From assembly GCA_029948255.1 (NCBI GenBank), contig JALIZF010001529.1, positions 186,001 to 250,000 of the forward strand: a stretch of DNA of 64,000 nucleotides, read 5' to 3'. This document shows positions 42,962 through 55,049 of the stretch, piece by piece. The stretch is from Telmatactis stephensoni. Lineage: Eukaryota > Cnidaria > Anthozoa > Actiniaria > Isophelliidae. The position numbers and the translations under genes were made by a program. Positions within the stretch are counted from its first letter, which is position 1. The number at the start of each line of letters is the position of its first letter. The notes under the pieces were generated by a model. It saw nothing but the letters and a program-made list of their open reading frames with translations. It had not been told where the DNA came from and did not search any database.

Positions 42962-45169
42962 AAAAGGAAATACATCTATTAATAGGTTGCTCCTCTGAAT
43001 TTGACGCCAATTTTGACTAGTAATAACGGTAATTCAGTAGTTTATTTTTATCAACGAAATTTGACCATTGACTCATCCATCCATTTGTTAACTGGTGTTT
43101 CTATCTTGACTCGTAAATTTAAGACCAGTCTGTCTTCATTCAGTCCTACACTGAAGCAGGTTAGTTCCGTCGTAAAGTGACGATTTTTCTTCGCTCATTC
43201 AACGTACACAGACACAGTTTATTTAGAGCTGACAATAATGTTGAGATTCGTTCACAAATGACTTCCTATATTCTTTCAAAACACCTGTCATTGTCGTTAA
43301 GTTTGAGCCTGCAATTTACTCTCGAAGCAATCAATTGACCACTGTTTTTATTGCGCTCATGTTGGTCATTTACCAGAGGAAATAGTATTTTGACCAGCCT
43401 ATTTGTCACAAATCAACACTTTTAATTTAAAACAATTTTTGGTTATATTTTATGTTATATTTTTTCACAACTGGTTTCAATGCAATCTTCAGTTTGGGAA
43501 ATGTTTCATCACCTTTTCAATCTTTCGTCATTTTCCAATACTAGGAGACAAAGAAATCAAGTGTTTAGAACTATTGAAGAGAAAATTCACTTTTTAGAAC
43601 ATTTCGAGAGGAAACTATTGTTTTGTCCTCAAGAAAACGACTGTATGGGATCTGTCTAGTTCTTTGTTATTTCTATGAGTAATGCATGTCTTAAACCACT
43701 ACAAACCCACAACTCAACTTTATTCACACAAACGGCAGTGTCATCAATGAATCTTATAAACAAAAAGATATTTCTATATTAGTGCTTTTCAAAATGTTAC
43801 CAAAAAAAACCCCTTGTATTCACCGCTGTAATGTCCTCATCTATAACTAGTGCATGCGCAATGATGCTCGATCAGATCAAAACTTCCTTTCTTTCATTGA
43901 TTGGCTCACCAACTCAAAAATAATCCAAAAAAATTCCGCAAAAAAGGTTCCCTGCTGAAAATATAGCTACAATGTTCAAAATTTGTCATACATTCAAGAA
44001 TAGCCAGTATTTTTCTTTGTTTTCAGGCGTGAGTGTTCTCGTGTCCTGATATGAGCAATCACAACTAAAAGCAAGTGCTTTTAGAAAGACATCCGAAATC
44101 TTCATTCATTGCGTTGAAAATTTAAGATCTAATATTGGTTAAAGTAATATAGGCTACATGCAAAGACATAACAGAAAAACCAAAAGATAAAACGATCTTG
44201 TTCACTATTATCGGTCAAAACAAATCTCTTTTCTTTTTCGATCCAAAGTGAGAATGAATAACAATCGCCTCGATGTTTTTTGTTGGATTTCAAATATTTG
44301 TTCATCGTGTCTTGTAGTACACAGAGCAATATTACAGAATATATATCTGGCAATGAGACAATTGTTTCAAGCTGGGGAGAAATCATTCCACAGTGATATC
44401 GCATCGCCCAAGCCACCTGCTTTTTCGTGTGCTAATTTTCAGTAGTAGATCAGAAATGATTAAAAGAGTCAAGCAATTAATTTCCAAGACTTCATAAATA
44501 GGTCAGACTATGAACAAAAACTAATTTGAAAATAGGAATTCCAGTTCCATGCTTTGCGAATTAATATTTCAAATTTCATGCTCAACGACTAACGCCGCCT
44601 CATATATAGACAAAATGTTGCTAAAGTGCCACAAATATTTCTAATTAAAAATCTGCTACACATTTAATTTATGAATATACATAGATCAATTAGATTTTTA
44701 CTCTCAACAAAAGAATGAAATGACGATAATTATCACCGCTGAAAACCGTTTTATTTTCTTCACATCATTTAACTTTAAACAATGCACGCCGGATTTTTGT
44801 GCGATATCATCTAGCACTCTAACCGCTTGCGTTTGTCGCTACAATAATTCGCGTGCGTCTATATATTCCACAAGCTGAAACACTTTTGAAATTATTAGAA
44901 ACAATGCTGCCAAAAAGTCACCTCAAATACCGCTGTAAAGCTTTGTTCGAGACAACTACTTTTCAGTATATGTTTATACAAGTTGTTGTCCGAAAGGAAA
45001 CCCATCTTAAAAACGTTATTCTCTCTCTTCCTTATGACTCTCACGCGTCATCAATCAACTGACACTCGTGGGATAATAAACAAATACGGAAGTATATGGT
45101 TTGAGAATCAATAATTTTTGCTCAGAAAAAGTGGAGTCAGGAGGTGAAATAAAACATTAGCGCCTAAGA

Positions 45170-45256
45170 GATAAGGAAGCTGTGAAACAAATTATGTTAA
45201 ATTACTGAAGTAAAAAACTTAGTGCCTACAGGCGTTGACTAGAAAGTTTCGAAACA
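45170..45256. repeat. 87-bp direct repeat, copy A
   Basis: The segment GATAAGGAAGCTGTGAAACA... to ...AAGTTTCGAAACA is repeated at 49508-49594 with a single visible difference (AAGC against AAAC). The copies are 4.3 kb apart, on the same strand, and flank the peptide-precursor gene. Confidence 0.93.
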
Positions 45257-45670
45257 CATAAAGAAGAGACTTAAAAAAGTACATTACAAACTGATTGCAA
45301 TTATTCAGCGCTGAAGCGGACGTTTTATATATAGAGAGAAAGACTATATTTTAATGCAAATCTCGCTTAAGTACCCATTAGATCCTCACCCACTGTCACA
45401 CATGCAAAAAGAACATCAATAATGCAACGGCCCATTTCAAAACAAATATAGTGGAATTAACGTTTTTAGAGGCAATAAAACTGAGAACTAAATAAACACA
45501 CAAAGACAGCCGAGAAAACGTTCATTCGATGAACAAAGATAGTAAAACTAGCGGATGAACCAATCCGTTGATTATAATTGACCATCGATAAGGCAAACAG
45601 CGCGATTACTGACCTATCACTGGCCGGATTTCCGTCGATTCGAACCTCATTGGTAGTTGGTCGTAGGCAA

Positions 45671-45676
45671 TATAAG
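45671..45676 (+). promoter_or_regulatory. TATA box of the peptide gene
   Basis: TATAAG lies 71 bp before the start codon, a good position for a short 5' UTR. TATA promoters suit regulated, tissue-specific genes, in contrast to the TATA-less housekeeping genes in this window. Confidence 0.5.
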
Positions 45677-45746
45677 TGGCTACACCAAGTGACCTTAGTA
45701 CGGCGTGAAAACCAGTAGCTGCCAACAGCGAAGCTCGTAGCTCAAG

Positions 45747-47754
45747 ATGAAATTCAATAGTAAACAATTACGGTTTGCTCTAGCGGTCGTCGTTATCATG
45801 AATTTGCTCGTGTTTGTTCGTGTTCAAGGTCGAGTAGTGAAAAGAAGGCCACCGACACAAAAGGAGAAAGTTGGGGAAAATTCTTGGCGTCCATGGTGGG
45901 GAAGGCGGAGAGAGCTTCCCGAAAAGGTAATTACATTTCTCTTGGGTTTGTAAATCATAAATTTGAAAAGAAAGTTATAAATTAAAACCCTCAGCAATAC
46001 AGTCAATTAGGCAATTGTTTTCTCAGTTCTAAAATGTGAAAGCGGCATCAGATTTTTTATCTGTGCAGTTTCTTGAGTTAACTGTTTATTTGTGCCTCGC
46101 AAGAAACAGCAAATTTTTATAAGACATTTCTTGATATATGGTAACATCACTAAGCTAGATCACAAAAAGACGCAAAACTCACTTCCGTAAAAAAACGTAG
46201 AAAAATGTCGTGAAAGCCCTTGCTGCTCTCTAAATGACTTTTTACTTCGTTTAACTGCTACACCATGGCATTCACGCGAGTTTGGCCCGGGTGTTTTAGC
46301 TGATGAACTTTTCTGACAGCTTTGGTTAAGAATAGAGTTTTTACTTAAAATGAAATTATTATTTGCGTCATCTAAGGAGCAGTTTTTGAGATTCTCTAAA
46401 GAAAACTTAAGTGCTAGTGAATCTTCACTAAGTAGTTGCCCTTTGTAAGCCAATCCGAGATATATTTAACAAAATATGTCTGCCAAACTCAATTAACCGG
46501 CGGCAAGATTAATTTAACCGAATATTTCAACAAATATTGACATCTGAGCTGTAAGCTATCTAAAATGTTATGATTTTTTCGAATCCGACTTTAAGCCGGC
46601 TGAATTTGCTTCTAATGTAATATTCGCCATTACTGCTAAAATCTGACCAAGATAAGGAACAATGAAGGCCATAAATACATAATATTTGACGTACAAGCAA
46701 ATGAAAACGGTTGATATTTTGGTCAAATGTACTATCTACTGATAACATAGTTCATATTAGGCTTAATCCTCCAATACCACGTGCAAAATATAAAACTTGA
46801 TGCCGGCGCTGACACTATTGTGATTCGTTCCTACAAATTATCTTTTTGGCATAGCTTATCGGTACAAGTTCTTTTCACTGAAATCTCTACCGTCAAGGCT
46901 TATGTCTTACGTAGCAACATTATCTTAAAATGATCCAACTTATACATAGTTCAATCAAACCTTTTAATTTCGCCTTTTTCCCGCCATTAACAACGACATC
47001 ATGACGCGCGCGCGCCTGTCTGTTTCATTGGAGAGATTTGTTATAGATCAAATCCTTTGTACCATTTCCCGCCACTTCGCCAACTTTCTAGGCGCGGTAG
47101 CGCACGGCGCAAATTGGGTGTAGTGGTCGAGCAAAATGTCCAGGGCTTCTATTGATAGCACTGTGACTGATAGGGTTACTCTTAATTTCAAAATGACCTT
47201 GGAATATGCCCCTAGAGCAAGACTCCTTCGCTCGTACCGGTTATAGCTTGCATGCCACTGATTGCAAAAAGCCCGGATAGCGTTATCCGTTATATAAATC
47301 CTTATCAATTGGATAAAATGATGGCATTATCTAAGTAAATTTATCCAGTGAAAAGAATTACAGCCAATATATATCACTACCTGCTTTTAAAATACTCTTT
47401 GGTCAATTATGCTGTGCGAGTCGTTTCGTATGATTGTTTTCAGTTTACAAATTTTTTAAGCGGGTTGTATGTGGGCACACATAGATTTTGCCTGTCGATT
47501 GATATCTATCTTAAGCCACAAAAAAGCAAGACAGCTGTAAATATATAACCAGAGTTTATACAATTTGATCAGTAGCATGTCGCAATTGCCTAAGGGAATC
47601 ACTTTTTCCAGATGTGGAAATTAAATGTCCACGAAGAGAATGTTGATTTACCTTATCAATGAATTAATCTCTATATCTTTTTATGCCTTTTTAGAGAGAT
47701 GACATTTTTCCTTCAAATGACAATTCTTTCTATGATGACATCGAGAGAAGATGA
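45747..47754 (+). CDS. Candidate secreted amidated-peptide precursor (RPWWamide type)
   Basis: Two exons, 45747-45926 and 47695-47754, join in phase 0 (AAG|GTAATT, acceptor CTTTTTAG) and give 79 residues. Residues 1-28 are a clear signal peptide (RFALAVVVIMNLLVFVRVQG). Then come a basic site KRR (32-34), a peptide from P35 ending NSWRPWW at W51, G52 as amide donor and RRR (53-55), a prohormone cleavage site. A further dibasic KR (60-61) is created exactly at the exon junction, followed by an acidic C-terminal peptide ending in RR-stop. The layout is that of a neuropeptide or hormone precursor giving a 17-residue amide ending RPWW-NH2. Only one copy of the peptide is encoded, unlike most cnidarian precursors. 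A Trp/Arg-rich antimicrobial peptide is the alternative. A TATA box precedes it, and AATAAA signals follow near 47829 and 47850. I know of no named homologue. Confidence 0.65.
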
Positions 47755-49507
47755 AGAAACGAAAAGATAGCAATTTTAAAGACCAAAGAGAAGAAAAATG
47801 TATTTTGGGATATGATATCTTAAATGTAATAAATCTCAATAGGCATGCAATAAAAGACATTTATAAATAACTTTTGCTGTAAAAACAGGAATTAAATCAG
47901 TGTACGTTTGCCCCCTTTAAAATAAAGAAAATATCTTTGCAGACATTTCGTTGTTAACTTTTCTTGACAAAGAGATCAATGAAGAATTCCGACAAAACCG
48001 AAAAAAGTCTTTTTTTGAAGTTTGTCAATGAGCTTGGAGGGTTTTATCTGATTGTACTGGAATGCCATCAGTGAAACATGGAAGTGCCGTCATCGACGCG
48101 ATCATATCATCGCTTGACTTCTTCCCCCACTATGACGTCATAGCTGTGACGACATTGTAGAACTTTGTTATCCTGTGACGTCAGTCACTATTTTAGAAAT
48201 AGAAATGACGTTATGACGTCAACAGTACGCTGAGCTTCGTGACAAAAGACGCATTTATGCAGGGTTAGCCTCCTTTTCAAGAAAGACCCCTTTTGGATTA
48301 AAATCGATTTCTGTATTGCTCTTAGTCAAAATGTTTGCTTTTCTCGCTGGTACTTTCGAATGATCTACCTTGCATGACTCGAGGCTAACTCTGCGCCAGT
48401 GCGTCTGTTGTCTAATTTTACAGTGGTATGCACAAACTCGACAAAGGGCTCTTTTCTTGTGGTTCAATTTTTTAGGGCGTCGTTTTACTTTCTTGATGCA
48501 CTTCTTGTCAGTTTAATCCTTTAAAACAAACCTGATTACGTAACTTACTGACCATAAAACCCTTAACCTTACAACAATTTTCAGAAACATTTAAACCACA
48601 ACACGTACATGTTTCATATATATATAGAACTCTCTAAAATCTAGCTAAACGACATTATCTTTCGATATTAGTAGAATTTATTGTTAACTAATAAGCTATT
48701 AAATAAGTCAAAACCAACCTACAAAGAACTGCTTGATATCTGTAGCTGATGTTCTTGTTGTTCTTGTTTTGGTTACAATTTGCATCACGTAGTCCGCATC
48801 CAAAAAACAAAAACCATAGGCCGTGTTTTCTTTAGGCTTTCATTATTTTTAGACCAGCTTGAGTGCTTGGCTGAGTAAACTTCAATTCGATACGTAAAAA
48901 CAATGCTAAATACTCGAATTGGGGTTAAAGTTAAAATTTAGCCATAGTCTAAATACGTCCTTATAATGGTTCTCACAACATACCAATCTAACCACAATGA
49001 GCCACAGTTATACAGAGTATGTATTCTAAAGTGGGTTTCAGTTAAAAACACCAGACAAGTCATATACAATATTTCACATAAGTAACAATGTGTACAACTG
49101 ACAAGGTGGCGTAGCTACCACGTATGTACGTAAATGCGAGGAGAAGTACTTTTCTAACCCGCCCTTCGCGGAGCAACCCCAGCCAATCCCTACGATATCC
49201 ACATAAAATGAAATGAAATTTTAGCATTTACATAGCGCATATATCTATATGTATACACCTATTTCAAAAAAGGTTGTCGTATGAGAGCTCTCAAGCCAAC
49301 GTAACTAGACCGAAAAGCAGTATGGGTAGTAGCAAAAGCCGTTCACTTTCTTTTCCGCTTTGGTATTGACTTTAGCATCAGTAAGTGAAGTTCTTTAGTG
49401 TATAAGGTTAGAGCAAGCTGAATTTGAGTAATCGTGTGGGATTTTTGTGGTTTTATAACTTTAGCGATTTCTTCCCATACTCCCTTTCGGGTGAGTCGCG
49501 TAGGCTT
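47755..49507. other. Intergenic region after the peptide gene
   Basis: It includes the 3' UTR and AATAAA signals of the peptide gene (near 47829 and 47850), and several TGACGTCA/TGACGTCAT words around 48133-48220, which look like CRE-type sites in a cluster. No gene is recognised. Confidence 0.45.
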
Positions 49508-49594
49508 GATAAGGAAACTGTGAAACAAATTATGTTAAATTACTGAAGTAAAAAACTTAGTGCCTACAGGCGTTGACTAGAAAGTTTCGAAACA
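49508..49594. repeat. 87-bp direct repeat, copy B
   Basis: See 45170-45256. Immediately downstream the sequence runs into the inverted SINE at 49600-49945, whereas copy A has no SINE there. Confidence 0.93.
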
Positions 49595-49599
49595 ACGAC

Positions 49600-49945
49600 A
49601 ATGTTTATTGAAACAGGTATATAATCAAATGCGCTTAGTGTTTGTTAGTAGTAAGGACAGACTGTTGTACCGGGCGACAATCCCCTACTCTTTGCGAACA
49701 GTACAACAAGATCTTTTACGTCCACTATACAAGCAGGGTTAGAGTGAAAGCAGACGGGGCTTACGGTTTAACGTCCTTATCCGAGAAGACGTGAAGTTCT
49801 AATCATTTGCAGATGTAATTACAAAGCCGGCAGCACCTTCTCCTCAATTGTTTTAAAGACCCTGAGTGTTGGTCCGGCTGGGAATCGAACCCCGACCTCC
49901 CGCAAGAGCGACCGACGCTGAGCCAACCGGGCGGCGGTTCAATAT
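49600..49945 (-). mobile_element. tRNA-derived SINE with intact A and B boxes
   Basis: On the minus strand CGCCCGGTTGGCTCAGCGTC (A-box region) and GGGGTTCGATTCCCAG (B box GGTTCGATTCC) are well kept. The body TCTTTAAAACAATTGAGGAG and CTTCTCGGATAAGGACGTTA matches copies at 32885-33240 and 17018-17180. Confidence 0.8.
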
Positions 49946-50149
49946 CAATATTTCTGAATGCAAAATTATAGGTTTTTTTACAAAACTGTTTATTATATAG
50001 TCTTCCCGATACGCGCGCTCTGGTTGGCCGACGCAGCATAGTTCTTATGTCAGCAGCGCGAGCTCAAGCGCGCGCGCATTTTCGTATGGCGGGAATCGAA
50101 CTTTTTTGCCCTTGAATATTTACTTTGCAATTTAGTAAGCATACAATAA

Positions 50150-50415
50150 AATTTAATTGTTTGTGTTCCAAAACCGTTCTTAAGTTAACAAATAGAACAG
50201 CTTTTTCCGTGCTCCGTTCAGTAATACAGCACTTAGGAAGTATCGAGAGCATTCAAGAAAAGTGGAAAGCATGTGGAGAGAACTCTTTACACTTCTTGAA
50301 TGCTCTCGTCACTCCCTAAGTGCTGTATTACTGAACGGACTAAACGGAACACGGAAAAGCTGTTCTATTTGTTAATTTAAGACCGCGGTTTTTGGAACAC
50401 AAACAATAAAATTCC
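50150..50415. repeat. Large foldback element
   Basis: The left arm (AATTGTTTGTGTTCCAAAAC..., AACAAATAGAACAGCTTTTT, GTTCAGTAATACAGCACTTA) is mirrored in full by the right arm ending TTGGAACACAAACAATAAAATT. Arms are about 120 bp with a loop of about 25 bp. Confidence 0.9.
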
Positions 50416-51448
50416 AGCCATGGTTTGCACACGGACGCGTCAAGAATTTGGCGCGAAAATGACGTTTTGATATGTCACCTAAAAAATGGCTGCAAGAAAT
50501 GTTGATTCACTGAAGACATCGACGCTGCGCAATGTTTTAGGACAGCAAAGCTGTTGGAATAATATACCTGAAGAACTCAAACAAAAGAGTGCCAAGCTTT
50601 TGAAGCACAACATCAAAGAGAGTATTTTCTCCTCTTACAGTACCATTTAAATATATTGACAGACTTCCTTTCCTGGCCTCTCCTCTTGATCATTATGATT
50701 ATTTAATATACTGCATGCACCTAAGCTCACCTATATCTCTTAATTAATCATAAATCAATAAGATACCTTCATTTTCATTTTTGTGTGTGTTTTCATTTGA
50801 TATATTCTTTTTCCTCTTTTTCAAGTCATTTTTGTTTTTTTCGACCTGTTTATTGCAATTGTAAATAATTAGTTGCCTCCCAGCTAGTTTAACTCACCTA
50901 TAGTTATTCTGGGAGGCCATGTACCATACATGTAAAATATGTAAAATAAGTGTTAATAACAAGTCAATGTTAAATTGGTTATTTATAAATAATCAAAACC
51001 TCAAAATGAATATTTATAGATAACTAAATATTAGAAACCAAGGGAAGACTTTATGGCTTTTTGTGGATAATAATATACATAAACAAATTCTCGACGCTGA
51101 TTTGCTAAGAGGAGTGCTGTTTCAAGAAAATTTAGTGCAGAAAAAAAGAAAATTAGTGCAAATTTGAGTTTTCCAAAACAGCATCAAAATCCAAGTCTTC
51201 TTTGTTCTGCTGCTGTTTGTTTACATTATCTAGCATCAAAACTATGCATATTTTGATCACAAAGGAACGATTTTGAGTGTAAAAAGGGCGAAAAAAGGTG
51301 AGAATTTTGTTGTGTTTTAGAATGAAATTTTCGCTGGAATGTGCGGGCGCCACTGATGCCATAACGACATCGAGCGCGCGCTCAGCTTTTATTCCAAAAA
51401 TATCGCTCTTTTGAAGAAGAAAAACTCATTTGTTTCTATAATGTTTTC

Positions 51449-51833
51449 ATGTATAGGAAACCATATGCTTTCTCGTGCAATTTGGAATAAATTTGAACTC
51501 GTGGGATTTCAAAAAGCTCAAATAGACCATTTCACGGTTGTCGTGGCTCAACCTCAGCCTCGACAGCGTGTAATATATTCTTTAGAAATCGACTGTAGCC
51601 CATGGTAAGGTAAGGAATGCACACATCAACAAACAATAGAAACACTTTAAAATTCCACGGGCTGTAGTCCAATTCTAAAGAATATATTACACGATATCGA
51701 GGCTGAGGTTGAGCCACGACAACCGTGAAATGGTCTATTGCACTCGCCTTCGAACTCTTTGAAATCCCACTCGTTCAAATTTATTCCAAATTGCACTCGA
51801 AACCATATGATTTCCTATACATGCAAATTGAAG
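51449..51833. repeat. Large foldback element
   Basis: CATGTATAGGAAACCATATG at the left is mirrored by CATATGATTTCCTATACATG at the right. Inner blocks such as ATAGACCATTTCACGGTTGT and GAGGCTGAGGTTGAGCCACG also pair. Arms are about 160 bp. Confidence 0.9.
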
Positions 51834-52859
51834 TTTGTCAAACGATTTTTTCTGGTTATTTATAAATAATTTGCTAAATACTAGTAAATAATAAAAAGAC
51901 ACATGGCGCCCCATAGTGTGCAACAAAGAGACGCTTGCAAGACTGTGTTGGTCTATTTTGGCCTGGACAGCTTTCAAAAGGTAAAAATTTGTTGGTCAAG
52001 TCGTAGCACAGGTAGCCCAAACTCATATAATTTATAAGAGAATGTATAAAGAACATATTCGATGAGTATGACAAATATAGTCATGAAACGCACGTCTGAA
52101 TATTTATATGAACTTTCTCTTAATAAAGGATACTTATTCAATTTAATCACGGTAGTGGTCATTTCGGAATGAACACGACTTTTCGACTGCTAGTCTTCAT
52201 CAGGCGATGGTGTAGACAACGAAGACTAGTAGTAGCAGTCAGAACGTCGCGCTCATTCTCAAATGAAAACTATCGTGAGATATTGGATTAATTTGTGTCG
52301 TTGAACACCCTTTGGGGGTCTTTTCCCTTTCCTCATAGTATAAATTGGCATTAATGACAAATTAGTCGCTTAGCCAATCAAGTGAAAGAATTGTCCGGCC
52401 GACGCCAGGACCTTTTCCCGCCTGACGTACCCCATTCTCGTCCCCAGATCCTCCTCAGTTGTCGTTCCTCCCCGTCGAGTGGGATGAATAAGTGGGATCT
52501 GGGGACGAGAATGGCCTGACCCCAAGCGAAGGGAAAGGGTCCTGGGAACGAGGTCGCATACTATAGTTTCCCAGTTAGTAAGTTCTTTTTCTTCTCTATA
52601 CCCTTAATTCCTACCCTGGTGGGATGAAGTTCTAGAGCCAGGGGCTCTTGTTTAAGCTTTCGAAGGTGCACCCTCTACCTCCTCTATCCATAAGTGCTCC
52701 TATTTACGGGTATTTAAAGCTAATTAAAGCTACACGGAAAAGAAAGAAGTTGAAACAAGGATAGGAAATCACTGGGAAATCGAACTCGGGACCTCTCGCA
52801 ACGAAGGCTGTGCATTAACTAACTGCATGTGCCTCACTTTCTTGCTCCCGTAAATAACT

Positions 52860-53104
52860 GATTGTTTGATTGTTGATTGTTTGATTGTTCGATTGTTTGA
52901 TTGTTTGATTGTTCGATTGTTCGATTGTTCGATTGTTCGATTGTTCGATTGTTCGATTGTTCGATTGTTCGATTGTTTGATTGCTTGATTGTTTGATTGT
53001 TTGATTGTTCGATTGTTCGATTGTTCGATTGTTCGATTGTTCGATTGTTTCGATTGTTCGATTGTTTGATTGTTCGATTGCTTGATTGTTTGATTGTTTG
53101 ATTG
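52860..53104. repeat. 8-bp minisatellite (GATTGTTC/GATTGTTT)
   Basis: About 30 tandem units of GATTGTTC or GATTGTTT. The two variants are intermixed, with one 9-bp slip. The long minus-strand open frame through it (NNQTIEQS repeats) is a by-product of the repeat, not a gene. Confidence 0.95.
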
Positions 53105-53218
53105 TTACCATAGACAACTCGCCTTCATACAAACAGGGTCTAAAGGAGTAGTTATTATTTATGGGTAGAAGGGGCTCTTTTGAAGGCCCTCCAGTAACAT
53201 GACGAAACCTTTTTACAA

Positions 53219-53240
53219 TCCACACACACACACACACACA
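53219..53240. repeat. (CA)n microsatellite
   Basis: About 11 CA units lie shortly after the 8-bp minisatellite. Confidence 0.9.
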
Positions 53241-53639
53241 CTCTCAATGTCCTTAGATGAATTACAAACATTACTGCCAAATATGTGGTGCCACAATTTT
53301 ATTGAACTTTGACGTGACTCATTCTTGTAAGCTGCAACATTCGAAATTCATTACACAGGTACATACATCTATTATAAATAAATAGTGTCTACTGACTATC
53401 AATCTTTAGCCTATGCTGCATTTACACAAAGCAGATAAACTAGTTTAAAAGTGGTTGAACTAAACAAGGTTAAAAATTAGTTGCTCATAACATGCGTACC
53501 TTACCACTAAAAGAAGTGAAAAATTGTTTGATTTACATATGATGTGTTGTCAAGGTTGTTTGGAATTTGTCTTGTGAAAGCAACACGACAGGGTTATCAG
53601 CAAATTGCAAAAATGGTAAACTTGTTTTGAGTGGTTTTC

Positions 53640-54560
53640 AAAAACCCGTGAAACAATTTATACCATTTATATTTTAATAGCGTGTATGGAACAATAGAAA
53701 ACAAGACTTTTAGCGGAATTGCACTAAATAAATTAGTCAGTATTTCACGGGTTGAGTGATCGCACTTAATCCGTGAAAAAGTACAAAATCTACTTTGTAC
53801 TAAAAAGTATAAAATCCTTTGTTTTCCATTGTATAATAATGCTATTTTGCATTATTTAGCTAGTACAATTTCACGGATTAAGTGCAATCACTCTTTATGA
53901 AAACATGCTCTAGTTAAAACTAGTTTAGTTGGTGACGTGTGAATGCAACATTAGTTGCATAAAATGTAATTCTAAAGAAAACATAAGTCCAGTAGTCCTT
54001 TTCCTAAAGCAGGCACCGTTTGTATTGTGCCTTTAACTCGAGCTTCTCAAAGGGATGAAACCAGTCACCTGAATCAAGTACATGACTCATCTCTGTTAGT
54101 AGAGTACAAACACTATAATTAAGTGTGCAATACTTTGCACGATTTGAGTGATAAATAGCACTAATGGAACGATAGAAAACAATAGAATTGGCATAAAATA
54201 GCACTATTCAGTAGTGCTATTTCTGTTGCACACATTTAGTGTTTGTGTTCTAGAGTGATGGCACTTAATCCGTGAAACAAAATCTAATAGTCAGTGTCTA
54301 ATAGTCTATAATCAAAACATCAAAACAAAAGAAAACAATGGAAATAGTGTCTACTAATGTCTGTTAGACTAATATCTATTTCATGGATTAGAGTGATTTT
54401 CACCGGACTGTGAAATAGTTACTAAGCTAATAGACACTAATAGACTCTGCACCCATTGTTTTCTTTTGTTGCAATACAACTATTAGACACAATTAAACAC
54501 TGACTATTAGTAATTGTTTCACAGTCCGATGAAAATCACTCTAAGTGCCATCACTCTATT
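53640..54560. repeat. Array of inverted cassettes with CACTTAATCCGTGAAA boundaries
   Basis: Boundary words GCACTTAATCCGTGAAA and TTTCACGGATTAAGTGC alternate along this kilobase, each pair enclosing a spacer with TGTTTTCTATTGT or its reverse complement. At least four cassettes can be outlined (about 53645-53755, 53765-53895, 54255-54395, 54405-54555). Some boundaries read TTTCACAGTCCGATGAAAAT. It is highly AT-rich and has no coding potential. Confidence 0.7.
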
Positions 54561-55049
54561 AAATCAAATTATATTAAATAGTATATACAAAAATCTTTGT
54601 TTTCTATTGTTTAATTAGTGCTATCTAATATATTTGTGCAATTTTGCACTATGAGTTTGAATGTACTCTACAGCAGTATACATTAAAAGCACTAGTAATA
54701 AATCTGCTCGACGCCCTTCCCAAACGTACTGCGGCAGTAGATTTCTATTAGTTTGATATATATTAGTTTTAAATTATCTTAGTATTCACGCATATTAATT
54801 TTCATAAGACGAAGCTTTGTCCATTGAAAATCTATATGCGCATTAATATAAGAGTCTTCAATTGCATTGACTATTTACATAAATGAGACCCAAAACATTT
54901 TAAACGCCCCCCCCCCCCCTTTCTATTCTCCTTCTGACAAAATTTCCTTGACGACCCTCAAATCATGGCCTAGCCGCCCCCCTCCCCATAAATAATGACC
55001 ACACCCAACAAGATCGTGATAATTGTATACAACTGTAAAAGAGTACGTA

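Larger units (their letters stand above)
41441..45746. other. Long gene-poor intergenic region
   Basis: No coding exon is recognised. Notable contents are the perfect 42-bp palindrome at 42877-42961, one 87-bp duplicated segment at 45170-45256, and the TATA box of the peptide gene at 45671-45676. The sequence is AT-rich and otherwise low in visible repeats. Confidence 0.5.
49946..52859. other. Foldback-rich intergenic region
   Basis: It contains the two large foldbacks listed separately, CG-alternating stretches (GCGCGCGCGCATT near 50070), and, around 52480-52540, an inverted pair AGTGGGATCTGGGGACGAGAATGG against CCATTCTCGTCCCCAGATCC at 52432. No gene is recognised. Confidence 0.5.

Noticed and set aside
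52815..53237. 140-residue minus-strand open frame with NNQTIEQS repeats
   Set aside because: It is entirely a translation of the 8-bp GATTGTTY minisatellite plus flanks; no start context, splice or domain support.
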